A stretch of 64,000 nt of DNA, taken from contig JASANC010002139.1 of NCBI GenBank assembly GCA_030248135.1, positions 1 to 64,000 on the forward strand, in the 5' to 3' direction. The position numbers and the translations under genes are program-made. The notes below the pieces were generated by a model. The model made no database searches and was not told where the DNA came from. It was given only the letters and a program-made list of their open reading frames with translations. Position 1 is the first letter of the stretch. Each line of letters opens with the position of its first letter. The DNA is from Theristus sp. LFF4_11. Its lineage: Eukaryota; Nematoda; Chromadorea; Monhysterida; Xyalidae. Positions 1 to 12,272 of the stretch are shown one piece after another.

Positions 1-1055
1 CACTTGATAATTGGTTTGGCTTAGTCATTTTCCTTAACCACCACCACAAATTCATATCGATGATTACGAAAGTTTCCAAGCAAGAACGTGTCGAGACCGT
101 GAACAGAAGCTAACGCACACTGTGTGCCCACAAACAAATTGGCAGTTGATTACAAATAAAATTAGCTAAAGACTGTTCAACTAAAGCATTTTGCATCATT
201 TGACTGAAAAAAAACGAAACATTGCTAAAAATTATAAATAAAGAAAAACTTCGAATTTTGGTTCAAAAGAACTTAAAGAAACCTGAAACACTTAACAACT
301 GGCAATTGGGTTCGAATAAAATCAATACAAAAGCTCTTGTTTTGGGGAAATGTATATTAGTCCATTCTTAGATCAAAGCACACCAAAAAAACTCAATGAA
401 AATTTTACACAACAATCAATCAAAAGACAATTTTGCACTAAACCAACATACACACAACAAGAGATCAAACAGATAAAAATACAGAAAACAAAACGAAACA
501 TTACAACACAAAAAATCAGCCGAAACCGTAATCTCACACAAAAAAAACGACAAAAAGCCAAACGCCTTGCCTGAGGACCGAACAGTTTCTTCAAACATTT
601 AGTTTTTATCTGACAATGTTGCCCAGTCGACCAAACAAACAGACCAGCAAAGCAGACACTATGTAAAACACAATATGCAGTGTGAAATTACTGCATGTGT
701 GTGCCTGTGTGTTTGTTCGGTGGTTACACTCAGAAATGCAAAAAAAAATCGAAATTGCACGGTCTTCACACAAGAAATTTTATGCGCGAGGAAAAATTAC
801 TCAACAGTTCACACAACAATTTGTTCAGCAAGAACCACTGCGTGTGCTCAGCAATTTGTTGAGTAACAAAGGCGTTTAGTAATTATGATAACCTATTTTC
901 CTTATTTTTGGTTTCAAGACTTGATGCGTTTCAATACAGGGATAGAAAAACGCCGATAGCTAAAACTCAACAAACCTGTCAAATTGCGATCTGTAAAAAA
1001 CTGGTTGAGTAATTTTTCCGCCGTTTTCCACAGCTAAGCTACTTTTTTTTGTCGA
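1..1055. other. No gene seen; ABCD4 3' flank
   Basis: AT-rich sequence with A-tracts. It contains short ORFs on both strands with no recognisable domain, and no clear AATAAA was found for the minus-strand ABCD4 transcript in the near 3' flank. Confidence 0.5.
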
Positions 1056-4000
1056 CTACGAGTCCGTCATGCTGTCCGGCCGACTGCTGCTCGCTGATTG
1101 GTCGGACAGCTCCGTCAGCACCCAACCACCGCAGCCGTCGAGATGCAGTTCGAGATTGTGGAATCGTCGCAGTGATATGCGGTGACCGATCGAGACGTAC
1201 GTGAGGCCGGCCTGGGCGGGCACACGAAAATGTACAGTAGGTCTCTTTAGACCTGTCATCTTTTTTTAGCGAATATACAGTGACGGTCAAAAGTGTTGGA
1301 ACGCTGCGCGCGTGTTGCATCAGCCGTACAGACGCTATTATAAGAATTTATGGGCAACTTTGGGTTCACGGGACACTTTTCGACCTAAATTTGCCCATAA
1401 ATTCTAATAATAGCGTTTGTGCGGCTGATGCAACACGCGCGCAATACACAGCACACACGCGCGCAGCGTTCCAACACTTTTGGCCGCCACTGTACTTATA
1501 GAGCCCTCAAAAGCCAAGAACGAACACGGCCGGGTTAGAAAAAGAGATAATAATTCGCCCCGTACGATTCTTTGATTTCAACCAAACTCGATTCCGGTTT
1601 CAGTTTCTTCAATTCAAAATTATGCCAGCTCTGTATTCTCACAAAAAGTGACAGGTTTTGCAAGAAACATACCACTGTAAATCGATTTGTCTCTTTTGGT
1701 GCTCTGATGAAATCCTCAAGACCCGTTCATACTGACGTATCCGTATACGTCAGGTCACGTCAGATCTCATGTTTCATTGCACACACTGTCCATGGAGACA
1801 CATGCCTTTGACGTACGTCAGCATACGTCAGTACGAACTGGCCCTTTCAAAAAAAAACACCGCGGCAACCTTCTGCAGCGCGTTATACAGTTGCGTTTCC
1901 AATTCTACGCCCAACGCCGACGTGGCTTCGTCTAGGAAGACGATCTGCGGATGATGGTACAAGACCCGTGCTAATGAGACGCGCTGCATTTCGCCCGGTG
2001 AGAGCTCCTTGAATCGAAGAGAAAAGGTTGACCGTAAAGAAACAGAGAGAGGTTCTACTCACTACTTAGCACTAAATAATTATTTGACAAATTATTTTAC
2101 TACAATTGTGTGATTTTTGTTTGAAATTCTGGTTGACGAACTGTATCAAAACACGTGTAAAAAATAATCTGCGACAAAATAATGTTTCAAATCCTGTTTT
2201 TTGCCGGACACTTTCAATACCGTTTGTTCAGCACAGAGTACGTTAGATAGGATTCAGAGGACAGACAGCTTACAAAAAAAACAAAAAAGAAAGCAAAAAT
2301 AAAACATTCCTCACCTGCCAATCAAACTCGACCGGCACGTCGAAGCCGCCGCAGCGTGCTATGAGGCCCTCGAGTCTGAGTTGTGTCAAAATGCGCTCCA
2401 TTCGTTCGGTATCTGCAGTGCAGGAAACGTGGAACGATTGAATTGTTGAGACCGTTGTTTTAGTTCAACAAGTTCAACAAAGTCGATAATGAGGTTTGAT
2501 TGATTCATTTTATTCAGTTTGATGATTCGGTATGTTCGGTGAATAAGCTATGGCACAAGTTTTTTATCTCAAGTGGTTTAAGAGGGGCACCGCACATCAC
2601 TGATGAGGCCACCCCTTTTCTGCACATGAACTTGACCAGGCCAGAAATGCAGAGAACCATCATCCTACAACTTGGTTGAATAAAAGTATTGTTAAAGTGT
2701 ATTTGTTTAAAACTGTCATTTATTGCAAAACACAGATCATGCGAAACTTTCAGTTGCAGTAAGAAACGATGTAACGGATTTTGGTTGAAATCAAACACCC
2801 CAGTTGTGGCTGGCTGAGTGAGCTATACAAGAAGCTCGCTGTTTGCGGTTTCGCCAGGTCGACGCATACACCGCGGTGTCCCCTGGCTCGTCAGTGCGAC
2901 GGACACCAGGCAGAACTGCCGAACGTGTTTTGTCACAGACAGATCTTATAGTAATGTTCTGTTGTGTTCTCTTGCAACTTCGATTATAATCAAGAGCGGA
3001 ATGCAACCTTTCTGCTCGTCGCACGTGGCGCGCACCGGATAGCAGACCTGCTGGCGTAGTGTGCACCCGCCGACGGGCAGGTACGGCTTCTGCGGCACGA
3101 ACATCATCCGCGAGTAGTTGTTGCGGCGCCAGTGGCTGTCCAGGCGACCTGAGTGCAAATTGTTGCTGTTGCTGTTGTTGATGTTGCTGTTGTTGTTGTT
3201 TTTGTTGTTGGGATTTTAGGCGGTGTTTTTAGCCAGAGAAGCGTACAGAACGCCGTCGATTAGGGCGCCCATTGAGTTTTCTCAGTCATTAAGTGCCTAT
3301 AGACCCCTCGGCGGTGCTCGATTCCCCGAGCGCACAGACAAGAAGCTTTGTTTTGTTCTGTTGTATCAATGGAGCGGTGTCTTGTTCCATAAGGCGTACA
3401 GTACAGTATGTTTGTCTAAAGCTGTCACTTTGTTCGCAGAACACAAAAGATCATGAATGAGGAACGAACGGGACCAAACGCGATACGTTCGTTCTTCAAA
3501 CTGGATTTCAAGTACACATGCTCTGCAGTCTGGGAAAACTGACAGGTTTCAACAAACAAACTTTACATGCGTGAAGAAGCCTTGCGCGATGCATGCGAAA
3601 GAAAATAATTTTGTTGCTTGACGCAAAATGGCCCGTGATCCTGTCGTATCTATCTCACCGGACACGTATCATTTCGACAATTTTGAATTGCCGCGTCAAG
3701 CATACCACTGATTTTCTATCCATTCGTGCGTTGAGTCGCAGAACAAGAAAAAAGAATACCATAACCAACCGCCAGTTCTCTTTACATCGAATATCGCACA
3801 ATGTTTCAGAAACTATGTGTAAACAAAGCTTAATCGATCGAAGTTTGATGCGAAGCAATTGAAATGTACTCCTAATCTAAACATAACGTAACAAAAATGT
3901 TGCACACAGCCACAGAAAATGTATAAAAACTCAGACAGGGACGCTGCTGTAACTGCTGTCCACCCTCGTGGCCTGGTGGCAGTGCGTTAGACTCTTGTCT

Positions 4001-7000
4001 GTGCGTTCGGGGGGATCGAGCCCCGCCGAGGGGTGTATAGGCACAAAATGACGGAAAACTCGATGGGCGCCCTATTCGACGGCGTTATGTGCGCTTCTCT
4101 GGGTTAGCCCTGGCTAAAAACATCACCTAAAATCCCAACAACAACATATCATATCATATGTGCGCCTGTGTGTTTGTTTGTGGTCGTGCGAAATACCCGT
4201 GAGTACACTGCCTTCAGACTAGGACTTTATAAAAAACCGACCAAAAACCAAGCAAACAAACCAATTGTCAAAAAACAAAACAAAAAACCAACCTCCAGTG
4301 CAATGCCACAGTCCGGCTAAGATTCGAAAGACGGATGTTTTTCCAGCGCTGCTGTCACCCGTGATCAAGACGTTCTGATGACGAATGATCTGCATGCTGA
4401 GATCTGCAAGAAAACAGGAAACTTCGTTTGAAAAATTAAACAAAATTGATTTTTTTTAAATTTCCAGCATTGCCGTTCGGTCAGTCTTTATTCTGTCTCT
4501 GAATGATTCGGTTCCATCCAATGTCATGAAAAGCGAGAATATGGGCGCATACACAATTACATTAAAGCGAGTTACTGTTGTCTCTACTTTCTGTAGCGAT
4601 TTGATAGGTCGCCGACAATGCAAAGTCCAAGCTGAACGTTCGTATACATATTCGCTAGAAAAGGCAAATACAGCAAAATATATTGACAATTTGGCGAACA
4701 AAAAATGAGTTGAAAAACAAAAAACGCCTTTTCACGTCGACATTTTGAAAGTGTTCCTCGTAAGACCGGCTTTTTCACCACTGCCAACCCGACTGTGACA
4801 CCAAAATAAAAAAAAACGTTTTTTACCAGCGACCAGAAGACAGCCGGGGTCATCCGGCAAAGTATAAGTGACGCGTTCCAGTGAAAACGCGACGCGCTCG
4901 TCTACCGGGGGCCTCAGCGGCGGCGGAATGTTCATGTCGTCGATCAGAATGCTGCCTGCAGGTTTGCATTGTTTGGTTTTTTGGTTTTTTTTTAATTTTG
5001 GGTTTTTCGCTTTTCTTGTTCCGACAGAACAAAATTGCACTTGCTTGCTGATAATAAAACAACCACCACGGTAACAACAAATCACAGTTGATGGCAAAAA
5101 TAATTACCCTCGTCAAGAAAAAAGTACCTCGGTAGCAGAAAGTCAATTTAGTGCGTGCACTCTATTTCACAACACACATTTTACATCACACTGTACATGT
5201 ACTGTGCACAGCCAATCTGCTAGTGACACCCGAAAAAAAGAAGCCCAGACGCCGCCCCCCTCTTCCCGTACCATATCCGGACGGCAGTGGAGGGGGCGGA
5301 TATTGGGGCGGATCGGGCGGCGGCACCAGATCGCTCGACGTGCTCGGGGGCGGAGTCACCGCGGCTGGCGGAGGCGGCAACGCTGCTGTGGCGGCTTGAT
5401 CTAGGGAATCGTCGAGATCCACACGAACGTCGATCAGGCATTCGTCGTGACGGCCGGGGTGACCTGCATGAGGGTTTTTTTTGAGTGAAAAGTCATTCAG
5501 GAGAAGTTTTGGCCACCTCCCTTCTGCATCTGATGTTGGTCAGGCCGAAATGCAAAAAATGAAAGAACGAAAGAAATGCAACTTGGGTGATGTGTGGGAG
5601 TGGGACCATGTCATGGTTTAATGTCGAAAAACTTGAACAAGAAAACATTGAGGAATCGTATTTTCACCAAACCAAACAAGTGGCTGCGACGAAAGACATG
5701 TCAAAACTAGCAAAATACCCCAAAATTAGAGAGTTCGAAAATATCGATTTTGTTGTCATTCACGAGTTAAGACGGTATTGAATCAGACTATCACAATTGA
5801 ATCGGTATTACAACAGCAACTAAAATGGTGACAAAATTGTGGGACGGCTCCACCTTCCGATCACTCACTTTCTTTTAAACGAACCATCTCCAGTCACCGA
5901 GCCGCAAGACAACAATCCCATCCCATCCCATCCCAATTTTCGAGAAAAAACCAACCGGATCCATCCGACTTATCGGAGCGACCGTCGTCGCTGCTGTTGA
6001 TCTCGGAGGGGGGTCTCGATCCAGACTGGATTCTCAACGCGTCCGAGTTTTCCTTCTCCAACTCCTCCAGTAGTTCGATAACACTGAAGCGATTTTTGGA
6101 ACATAAATAAACTGAATAGTGAAAAAGATAACCACAGTTTTTCTTTTGGTTCTACGACTCACAACGTGCGACTGGAAATGGCCTACAAATAAACTTGAAT
6201 TTGAAAAAACCTAAGGGGGGCATTCATTAGGCAGCATTTAGACGATTTAATGAATAATGACCGCGTAGCTATTATGCTTTAACGTCAGTAACATCGTCAC
6301 GTCACTAAATAGGATACTGTTTTCATGAATGCCGCTTAAAAACTGTAAAGCCACAATAATATAAAAAAGTAAAAAAAACATCGGACATTCGGAGCACATG
6401 AACGAACCGATGCGTTGTGCCGGCGAAGTCGCCCAAATGCTGCGATAAATCGATCACTTTCGAGAAGGAACTGATCAGGTAAATGTAGAAAAATGCGTTC
6501 TGAAATAAAAAAAAACAACAAATCAGAAAAACACGTCATGTGTTGTTTGTTGCATTTCGTCTTTTTGTGTCAGTCCAGTTCTTCTGCGAGAAAGCCACAG
6601 AAAAAGTGCAAGCCTGCACCAGAAAAGAATGCAAAACATACACGTACAGTATGTTTGTTTAAACCTGTCATCTCTGCACCACACAGAATACAGAGCGCAT
6701 GTGTAAGTGGAACTTTGAATTACAGATTTTGAGTTTGCTTGGTTGAAACGGGTACCCCATTAGATGTTTCTTGCAACTCCGATTCTGTTCTTCATTCTGT
6801 GTCGCGTACTCTGTAATTCGCAAAACGTGGCAGGTTTAAACAAACATACTGTACATATAAATGGTGGAAGAATTCATTCAATTCTGAGCATTCTGTCATT
6901 TGATGCTCAACTCAATTTATTAGAGGAAGACACCGGGTCGATTATTTTCTCTGAAAAACAACGCTCTAAAATCAACCCAAACATTCTCAAGCAAAACTCC

Positions 7001-10000
7001 GCAACGGAACGAACCCGACTGATGATGCCAGTCAAGTCAACCGGATCGACGTCGTCGTAGGATTGCAGAAGAAAAATGGGAATCGCGATGATGAAATAAC
7101 TGAGGATGCCGCCGAAATAGTCGAACACGTTGGTCGAGACTGCAAAATAAGAAAAACGATGATTCGATTTCGGTAGCGAAGTGGTCTGAGGCGCCCGCTG
7201 GGTTCGAGCCTTGCACCGGGGCCCGGCGCACCCATTCACGCGGAACATGTTTTGGTGATGATAGAAACTTATCGGTTTCTCTGCATGTCACCAAGTGAAA
7301 TGTCTTGAGAAGATAATGATACGGTTTTGAACAATTGCTGATGCTTTCATTCCAATTAATCGAAGAAAAAACCCCACCAACCCAATTTGATATAAATCGT
7401 TCAGAAACAAGACGTTCATACTGACGTACGACAGGTGACGCCTACGCCACGTCACGTGCTATTGCATACTACTGCCCATTCCATACAGCGACGTGCCTTT
7501 GACGTACGTACGTATGAACTGGCCTTGAAAAACCCGGCCACTCACAGCTCAACGGGAACCGCCAATTGATCAATCGTTGCTGCGTGTTGATCAGCAGATC
7601 CAACTTCTGATTGGTCAGTTCATTCTCCAGTTTCCCAGAGTGATAAAACGCGATCGCCTCCGCGTGCGTCCGGACGGACATGTGCTTGAACCTGCAAACG
7701 CATTGAGAAATCGTCATCGCTCGTGGCCTGGTGGTAGCGCGTTGGACTGCAGTCTGTGCGATTGGGAGATCGAGTCCCGCCCGAGGGGTGTATATAGGCA
7801 CATTTATGACAGAGGAAACTCGATGGACGCCCTACTCAATGGCGTTCTGTACGGTTTAACTGGGTCAGCCAGCACTGGGTGAAAACATCGCCTAAAATCA
7901 CCGTACAGTAGTTTCTGACGGCCTTTTTTATGCAGATCAGTGAACGTCACCTGAAATCGCCCTCCTTTCGTTCCTGGTTCGCGACCATGTTCACAACGGG
8001 CGACAGCAGGAATTTATTGACGACCGTGCCGGCGAAAAAGTACACGTAGATGATCAGAGGGCCGAGGTAGCCGGAGCTGAGGAAATTGGGCAAGATGGAT
8101 TTCTGTGAATGCTACAGCCGAACTCTAAATGGTAGGCAATCAGCTGATTGGCTGGTGATCACGACGTGATGCACGCTTTCTGTGCAGGCATTGCTGTGGG
8201 AAGGCGGAGTCGTCTGCCATGGCACAGAAAGCATGTGATCACCAACCAATAGTCAGCTGATTGCCGATCGTTTAGAGTTCAACTGTGCGTATTTTCTCGC
8301 GAAACAGTAGTGTTACATAGTCGCGAACAAACACACAGGCATAACGATCATACAACAGGAAACGTATTGATTGGCATTGTGCAAGAAATACAATTATGTC
8401 ACAACATGGCGCCTGGTTTTCAAAACAAAAAGTATCTAAGTATTCTTCCCAAAGCGGTTGAAGTTGTTGAACCCAGTCCGATGGATGGGAAATATTGATT
8501 GGCCAAAATGCATCGTGTGCAGTGCAGCCAATCAACGTGATCGTCAGTTATTTCGACACAACGAGAAGGAAGACTATTCACAAGAAAACAGAAAAACCCA
8601 CAATTTTTGCGAACAAGAAAACGAGGTTGTTCGTTTCGTGCTCACCTGTACCACGTTTTATACGTGTAATAAACGATGATCAGCGGGGCCATGACGATTG
8701 GCGCTAGAATGTTCGTCGCCAGCACCCGGGTGCACTTCTCGACATCTTGCGTGATGCGTTGGTCGCTGAAAACGAGAAAAAACGGTTTGATAAAAACGTA
8801 AAAGCTGGCATTAGCTTTTTTAGTTTGGTCCCGAGACTCCTGAGCTCATAGATAGGTTAGTTTCGTTTTTTGTCTGCACACGCATTGAGTCGCAGAATCT
8901 AAAAAATGATAATACAACCAAAACTAGAAAAAACTGCACTGGAATCGACTAATTCATGTTCATATGGTTGAAGGATGAACAAACAAGAACCAGATGCTTT
9001 TTGGTTAAAATAATGAAACATGTTTTGCAGAAAAGCGGCTTTTGCATTCTTTGCGTTTTTGGTCTCGTTTTGCTTTTTTATGCCTTCCACAAACCCAACG
9101 TACGCTGATTGATCATCTGTCTGTCCGTTAATCCAATAAGTGCGTTAAACTTAAAACTAAGTTCGGTTTCTCCTCAGAAAGCAGCAATTTGCTCAAAAAA
9201 CATCAACCTAAAATTGTCGCCGAAGAAAGGAACCTAAAAAAACTCACGGGTTATCAATTCTGGTCTCGTCTATAATCAAAACATTCAACTTGTAGAACGC
9301 TAATCGCTTGAAATACAGTTGATGTAAGCGGGTAGATAGCAATTGACGCCAGGCCAAATACAGAATGTTGGTCAGGTAGTCGCCAGCGCTGAGGGCCTGA
9401 AAGTTTTCGGGTATTTTTTTGGGTAAAAATTAGAAAATTGTAAGTTTGATTTGCGTGTTTACGCCTTACGGTATACCAATTTGTTGATTTGTTGTATACC
9501 AACTGTGTTGTCAATAGGGTTGGCATGGTAAAAATACCGTTTTTTTACCGGTAAAAAACACGTATTTATACGCGTTTTTTACCAGGGCAAAAATTGGTGC
9601 CTTGAAAAAAAAACGGGAAAAAGACCGTTTCTGTATTTTTCCGTTTTTTTGTAATTTTCCGGTTTTTTTCAATTTCGGACCCTGAATTTTTATATCATTT
9701 TTGATGAGAAAATGAGAAAATCTGTGACCAAGAAAAATATGATGACGAAATTGACACTGATGTTTTGAAAGAACTGTTAAGCGAGGTTCAAGAATCGGCT
9801 GGAGCTGCCGAGTTGAGCTGAAAATTTCAAAAATTCCAAATGTCGCACAAAATTGTCTTTCTTACACAATTACTGATTTGTTTTCTTTTTGATCTGAACT
9901 GACTTTAAATTCGGTTTAATTGCGTTATTGCAGCAAACTGTGTTCGTCTATTGTGACCAAAGACTGTCCGATGAAAACGCTGTGTTTTTTTCCTGTGTAA

Positions 10001-11560
10001 TTGGTGGAATATAAACGATTGAGCAAAAGATAATGTTCGATTTATTGCTGACCTTTTGGGTTTTCAAGCCCAAACATAATTTATTTTTTTTTGTTGGTGC
10101 ACGATATTTTGAACAAAGCATTCTGAAAGTTGTTTTCACAAATCCTGGTTCAAGTTTAAAGTCGGCTGCGAAAAATATGTGGGTTTTTACAACTTTTTGG
10201 CTTTCGTTTTTTTCCGGTAAAATTACCGTAATTTTACCGGTAAAAATACAGGTATTTTTACCACGATTTGAAAAAAAACGGTATTTTGCCAACCCTAGTT
10301 GTCAATCAATCAGCCAAGTAGTGTGATTTTTGACGAGCAAGACAAGAATTATGATCGTGCAGTGCAGGCGCACTAAGAAAGAGTCATATTATGATGGTGA
10401 ACAGTTGAACGAAGTGTTTGCTAAATCCAATTTTGATTATCAGTGTTATTTTAATTGAAGAAACTCAATATACTCGGTGGCTACAATCAATATACGAAGC
10501 AAATGTCATTTGTGTAATCTGTCATTTGCATCGAACGAACATCCCGATGGGCCGTATCACGATTCAAAAATAGCCAAAATTCAAAAATTCAAAAAATTGA
10601 GTGACAACAAGACTGAACCAGCCTGCTAAACTTAGAAAAAAACTCACAAACGCTTTCGCCAAAATGATCAGGACCGCTTTGATGGCGATCATTCGAAAGT
10701 CGGCGATGTCACGTTTGCCCAAAGCGACGTAAAACTCGCTAGGCAAGATCCCGACATAATAGGCGACCACTTCTTCTGAAAAAAATTAGCTTCGCGACAG
10801 CAGTCATCACAAATTGCCAAAGTGACTTTCGGTTTATTTTCACGTTTGCTTTCTACAATCAGCACGATTGAATTGCATAAAGAAAGTGATCGACAAAAAC
10901 AAAACAAGCCCGTTGACAAGTAGGGATGGCACGAAAAAAAACCGTTTTTTTGTGAAAAGAAACCAGTTTTATCCATGTTAACAAGCACACCAGTTTTGTT
11001 TTCACGATTTCACAGCAGTTTTTTTTAAATTTGTTCGGTTCCGGAAACCCTAAGGTACCAAACTCCGGCGGAAACCGGCAATACTGCCCCGAGCCCAATT
11101 TACCCTCGGCTCTGGAGGGAGTAGACCATTAGATCTTGTTGGTCACTTTAGTTTCTCCATTGTGTGTCTTGTCCGCAGCGAGGTTCGAACTTTCCACCTG
11201 CGCTACAGACGCGACAGTTCAATGGTCAGTTTTATAAAAGTGAGTAGTGTTGTCGGAAAAGTGGGGAGGATTACTCCGAGTGTCACGAAATAGTGCGTCA
11301 TGAATTTGCTTCATAATATCAAGTTCATGTTCAACCGCTGCATAAAACTCAAAACCCGCAAAAACAGTTAAAAAGCTCAAAAACTCACTCAGCACGTTCA
11401 CGACCAACACGAACACGGTCAGCCAGACGCAGGCGCTCCGTAGCTCCGGGTACAAGGCGCGCATCAGCGTCACGAAACGCCGCAGGAATAATCGATCCAG
11501 CGCCAGTTTCGGCAGCGGCCGACGCAACAGACGTCGCATCTTCCGTTGATTCACGTTCAT
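1056..11560 (-). CDS. ABCD4: ABCD4-like ABC half transporter, complete, 16 exons
   Basis: Exons in coding order: 11389-11560, 10648-10775, 9248-9396, 8646-8765, 7951-8076, 7546-7691, 7015-7139, 6408-6499, 5956-6083, 5272-5463, 4827-4955, 4293-4403, 3008-3148, 2315-2412, 1870-2007, 1056-1211. All junctions are GT-AG and in phase; the product is 716 aa. Exons 1-8 give the membrane half (for example [15 protein letters not shown], and [12 protein letters not shown] in exon 8). The nucleotide-binding half has Walker A GDSSAGKT (518-525), Q-loop VPQKP, signature LSPGEMQR (from 621), Walker B IVFLDE (D645/E646) and H-loop SIGHR (H675). The LSPGEMQR signature and the DNPDQR and EGDFRFKHM motifs are typical of ABCD4 rather than ABCD1-3. 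The family exports cobalamin from lysosomes as a dimer. The human protein is about 606 aa; the extra length is mostly an acidic, proline-rich linker in exons 9-10 (about 353-459). The start is the first in-frame ATG; the frame is open upstream without another ATG. Confidence 0.93.
1276..1499. mobile_element. Palindromic Tc1/mariner-like MITE
   Basis: The ends are inverted copies: TACAGTGACGGTCAAAAGTG on the left, and a right end reading CTTTTGGCCGCCACTGTA. The inverted repeats extend about 100 bp on each side through GCTGATGCAACACGCGCG. A TA duplication flanks it. A solo right end of the same family lies at 46218-46247. Confidence 0.7.
1716..1848. mobile_element. Small foldback MITE (GACGTACGTCA family)
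   Basis: Inverted ends: CCGTTCATACTGACGTAT on the left and CGTCAGTACGAACTGG on the right. Related copies are at 7409-7525 and, shortened, at 38626-38676. It lies in the last ABCD4 intron. Confidence 0.6.
3210..3345 (-). mobile_element. tRNA-derived SINE, family A, 5'-truncated copy
   Basis: This is the reverse complement of the body seen at 3966-4140: ATTTTAGGCGGTGTTTTTAG, then GGGCGCCCATTGAGTTTT, then the GGTGCTCGATTCCCCGAG B-box side. It is preceded by a (TTG)n run (about 3165-3208) that corresponds to a (CAA)n SINE tail. Confidence 0.65.
3402..3566. mobile_element. MITE, TACAGTATGTTTGT family
   Basis: Left end TACAGTATGTTTGTCTAAAG and right end CAGGTTTCAACAAACAAAC are inverted and similar to the element at 6645-6853. 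TA occurs at each edge. It is intronic in ABCD4. Confidence 0.5.
3966..4150 (+). mobile_element. tRNA-derived SINE, family A
   Basis: The head has Pol III-like boxes: A box TGGCCTGGTGGCAGTGCGTT and B box GGATCGAGCCCCGCC. The body reads AAACTCGATGGGCGCCCTA and AACATCACCTAAAATCC, with a CAACAACA tail. It shares head and body with 7719-7900. Confidence 0.75.
6219..6343. mobile_element. MITE, TTCATGAATGCC family
   Basis: Inverted ends GGCATTCATTAGGCAG and TTTTCATGAATGCCGC surround CTAAATA and CGTCACGTCAC motifs. Short relatives occur at 17845-17910, 62030-62090, 62565-62625 and 63688-63772. Confidence 0.5.
6645..6853. mobile_element. MITE, TACAGTATGTTTGT family
   Basis: The terminal inverted repeats are about 25 bp: TACAGTATGTTTGTTTAAAC on the left, GTTTAAACAAACATACTGTA on the right. 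The outer TA fits a Tc1/mariner-type target. It lies in an ABCD4 intron. Confidence 0.75.
7165..7240 (+). repeat. tRNA-like fragment
   Basis: It has an A-box-like TAGCGAAGTGGTCTGAGGCG and a B-box-like GGGTTCGAGCC, but they are too close together for a full tRNA. It is best read as a SINE head or decayed tRNA. Confidence 0.4.
7409..7525. mobile_element. Small foldback MITE (GACGTACGTCA family)
   Basis: Left end GTTCATACTGACGTACG and right end CGTACGTACGTATGAAC are inverted. It has the same family ends as 1716-1848. It lies just downstream of ABCD4 exon 6, in the intron. Confidence 0.6.
7719..7900 (+). mobile_element. tRNA-derived SINE, family A
   Basis: A box TGGCCTGGTGGTAGCGCGTT, B box AGATCGAGTCCCGCC, then AAACTCGATGGACGCCCTAC and AAACATCGCCTAAAATC. 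It lies in an ABCD4 intron. Confidence 0.75.
8121..8284. mobile_element. Foldback MITE (GAACTCTAAA family)
   Basis: Near-palindrome: GAACTCTAAATGGTAGGCA and GCAATCAGCTGATTGG on the left are inverted on the right, with TTTCTGTGCAGGCA and GGCACAGAAAGC internally. Copies are at 27773-27938 and 31775-31918. Confidence 0.7.
9515..10297. mobile_element. Non-autonomous hAT-type element with 8-bp TSD
   Basis: Terminal inverted repeat TAGGGTTGGCA and TGCCAACCCTA, extended imperfectly through ACCGGTAAAA motifs. Perfect 8-bp target duplications GTTGTCAA lie at 9507-9514 and 10298-10305. It is 783 bp with no transposase ORF. It lies in the ABCD4 intron between 9397 and 10647. A similar left end (TAGGGATGGCACG) occurs alone near 10920. 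Confidence 0.85.
11030..11218 (-). mobile_element. tRNA-derived SINE, family B
   Basis: Read on the minus strand: A-box-like TGTAGCGCAGGTGG, B-box-like AGTTCGAACCTCG, and a body containing GGTACCTTAGGGTTTCCGG reversed. Almost the same body is at 51130-51303, with CTAAGGTACCAAACTCCGG and CTCGGCTCTGGAGGGAG. Confidence 0.65.
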
Positions 11561-11871
11561 CGGGCGCGTTTTCGGAGTCGGCGGAGTTTTTCGTCCGTCG
11601 TCGTCACCGTCGTCGCCGTCTGCTGCTGCTGGCGTCCTCTCCGTCACCGCAATTATGAGCTCGCCGGGGTTGTTTCGGCGTTGACCGCCTTCTTGGCGGG
11701 TTTTCGATCCGGCACCACCGAGCGACGTCGCTTTTGGAGTTTCGGCAGACTGATCTTCCTCTCCTCCTCGACTGTCGTCACCGCGGCGCGGCGGGCTTTT
11801 CTGAATTTTTTTTTCATTTCTTTTTTGATTGCATTGGTACGCAAAAACAAAACATACAGCGCCACCACCAC
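11561..11871 (-). other. GC-richer region upstream of ABCD4 start with two open frames
   Basis: Two minus-strand frames stay open. One (11653-11871) is Lys/Arg-rich, has a short hydrophobic start, and ends in a stop at 11653. The other runs in frame into the ABCD4 exon from about 11830 but contains no ATG before 11558-11560. It could be 5' UTR, a non-AUG extension, or the last exon of another minus-strand gene. I cannot choose between these. Confidence 0.3.
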
Positions 11872-12272
11872 GGCACCACCACCAACATAAACATTATATT
11901 TTCAATACCAACATTGTTTATTTTCGTTTTGTTTCTGATTTTTTTGCGACACACGAAAAACGTCATACTCAAAGTCAAAACGATGCACATACAACTGCAA
12001 AAAACGACTATTTCACATCGGATCAGCCAGCAGAAGAATCAGTTTTTTTTCAGTAAAACACAACAAGCAAAACAATAATCGATCGGCAAAAAGCAAGAAC
12101 AAGGGTTGGCCCAGTAGCGAAAGTGCGGGGGGGTGGGGGGGGTCCACGGTCCACCCCCCCCCCCTCAGCCGAAAATCCTGCCCGTGCACGGGCAGATACC
12201 CGTGTACCCCCCCTCCCCCCTTTACCTCGACACGGGTACTAGACCAGTACCGTGGGCGGGGGGGGGTGGGGG

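Noticed and set aside
6148..6175. Possible 20-nt micro-exon between ABCD4 exons 8 and 9
   Set aside because: It has AG and GTGAG edges but breaks the frame; direct joining of 6408 to 6083 gives [12 protein letters not shown] in phase.
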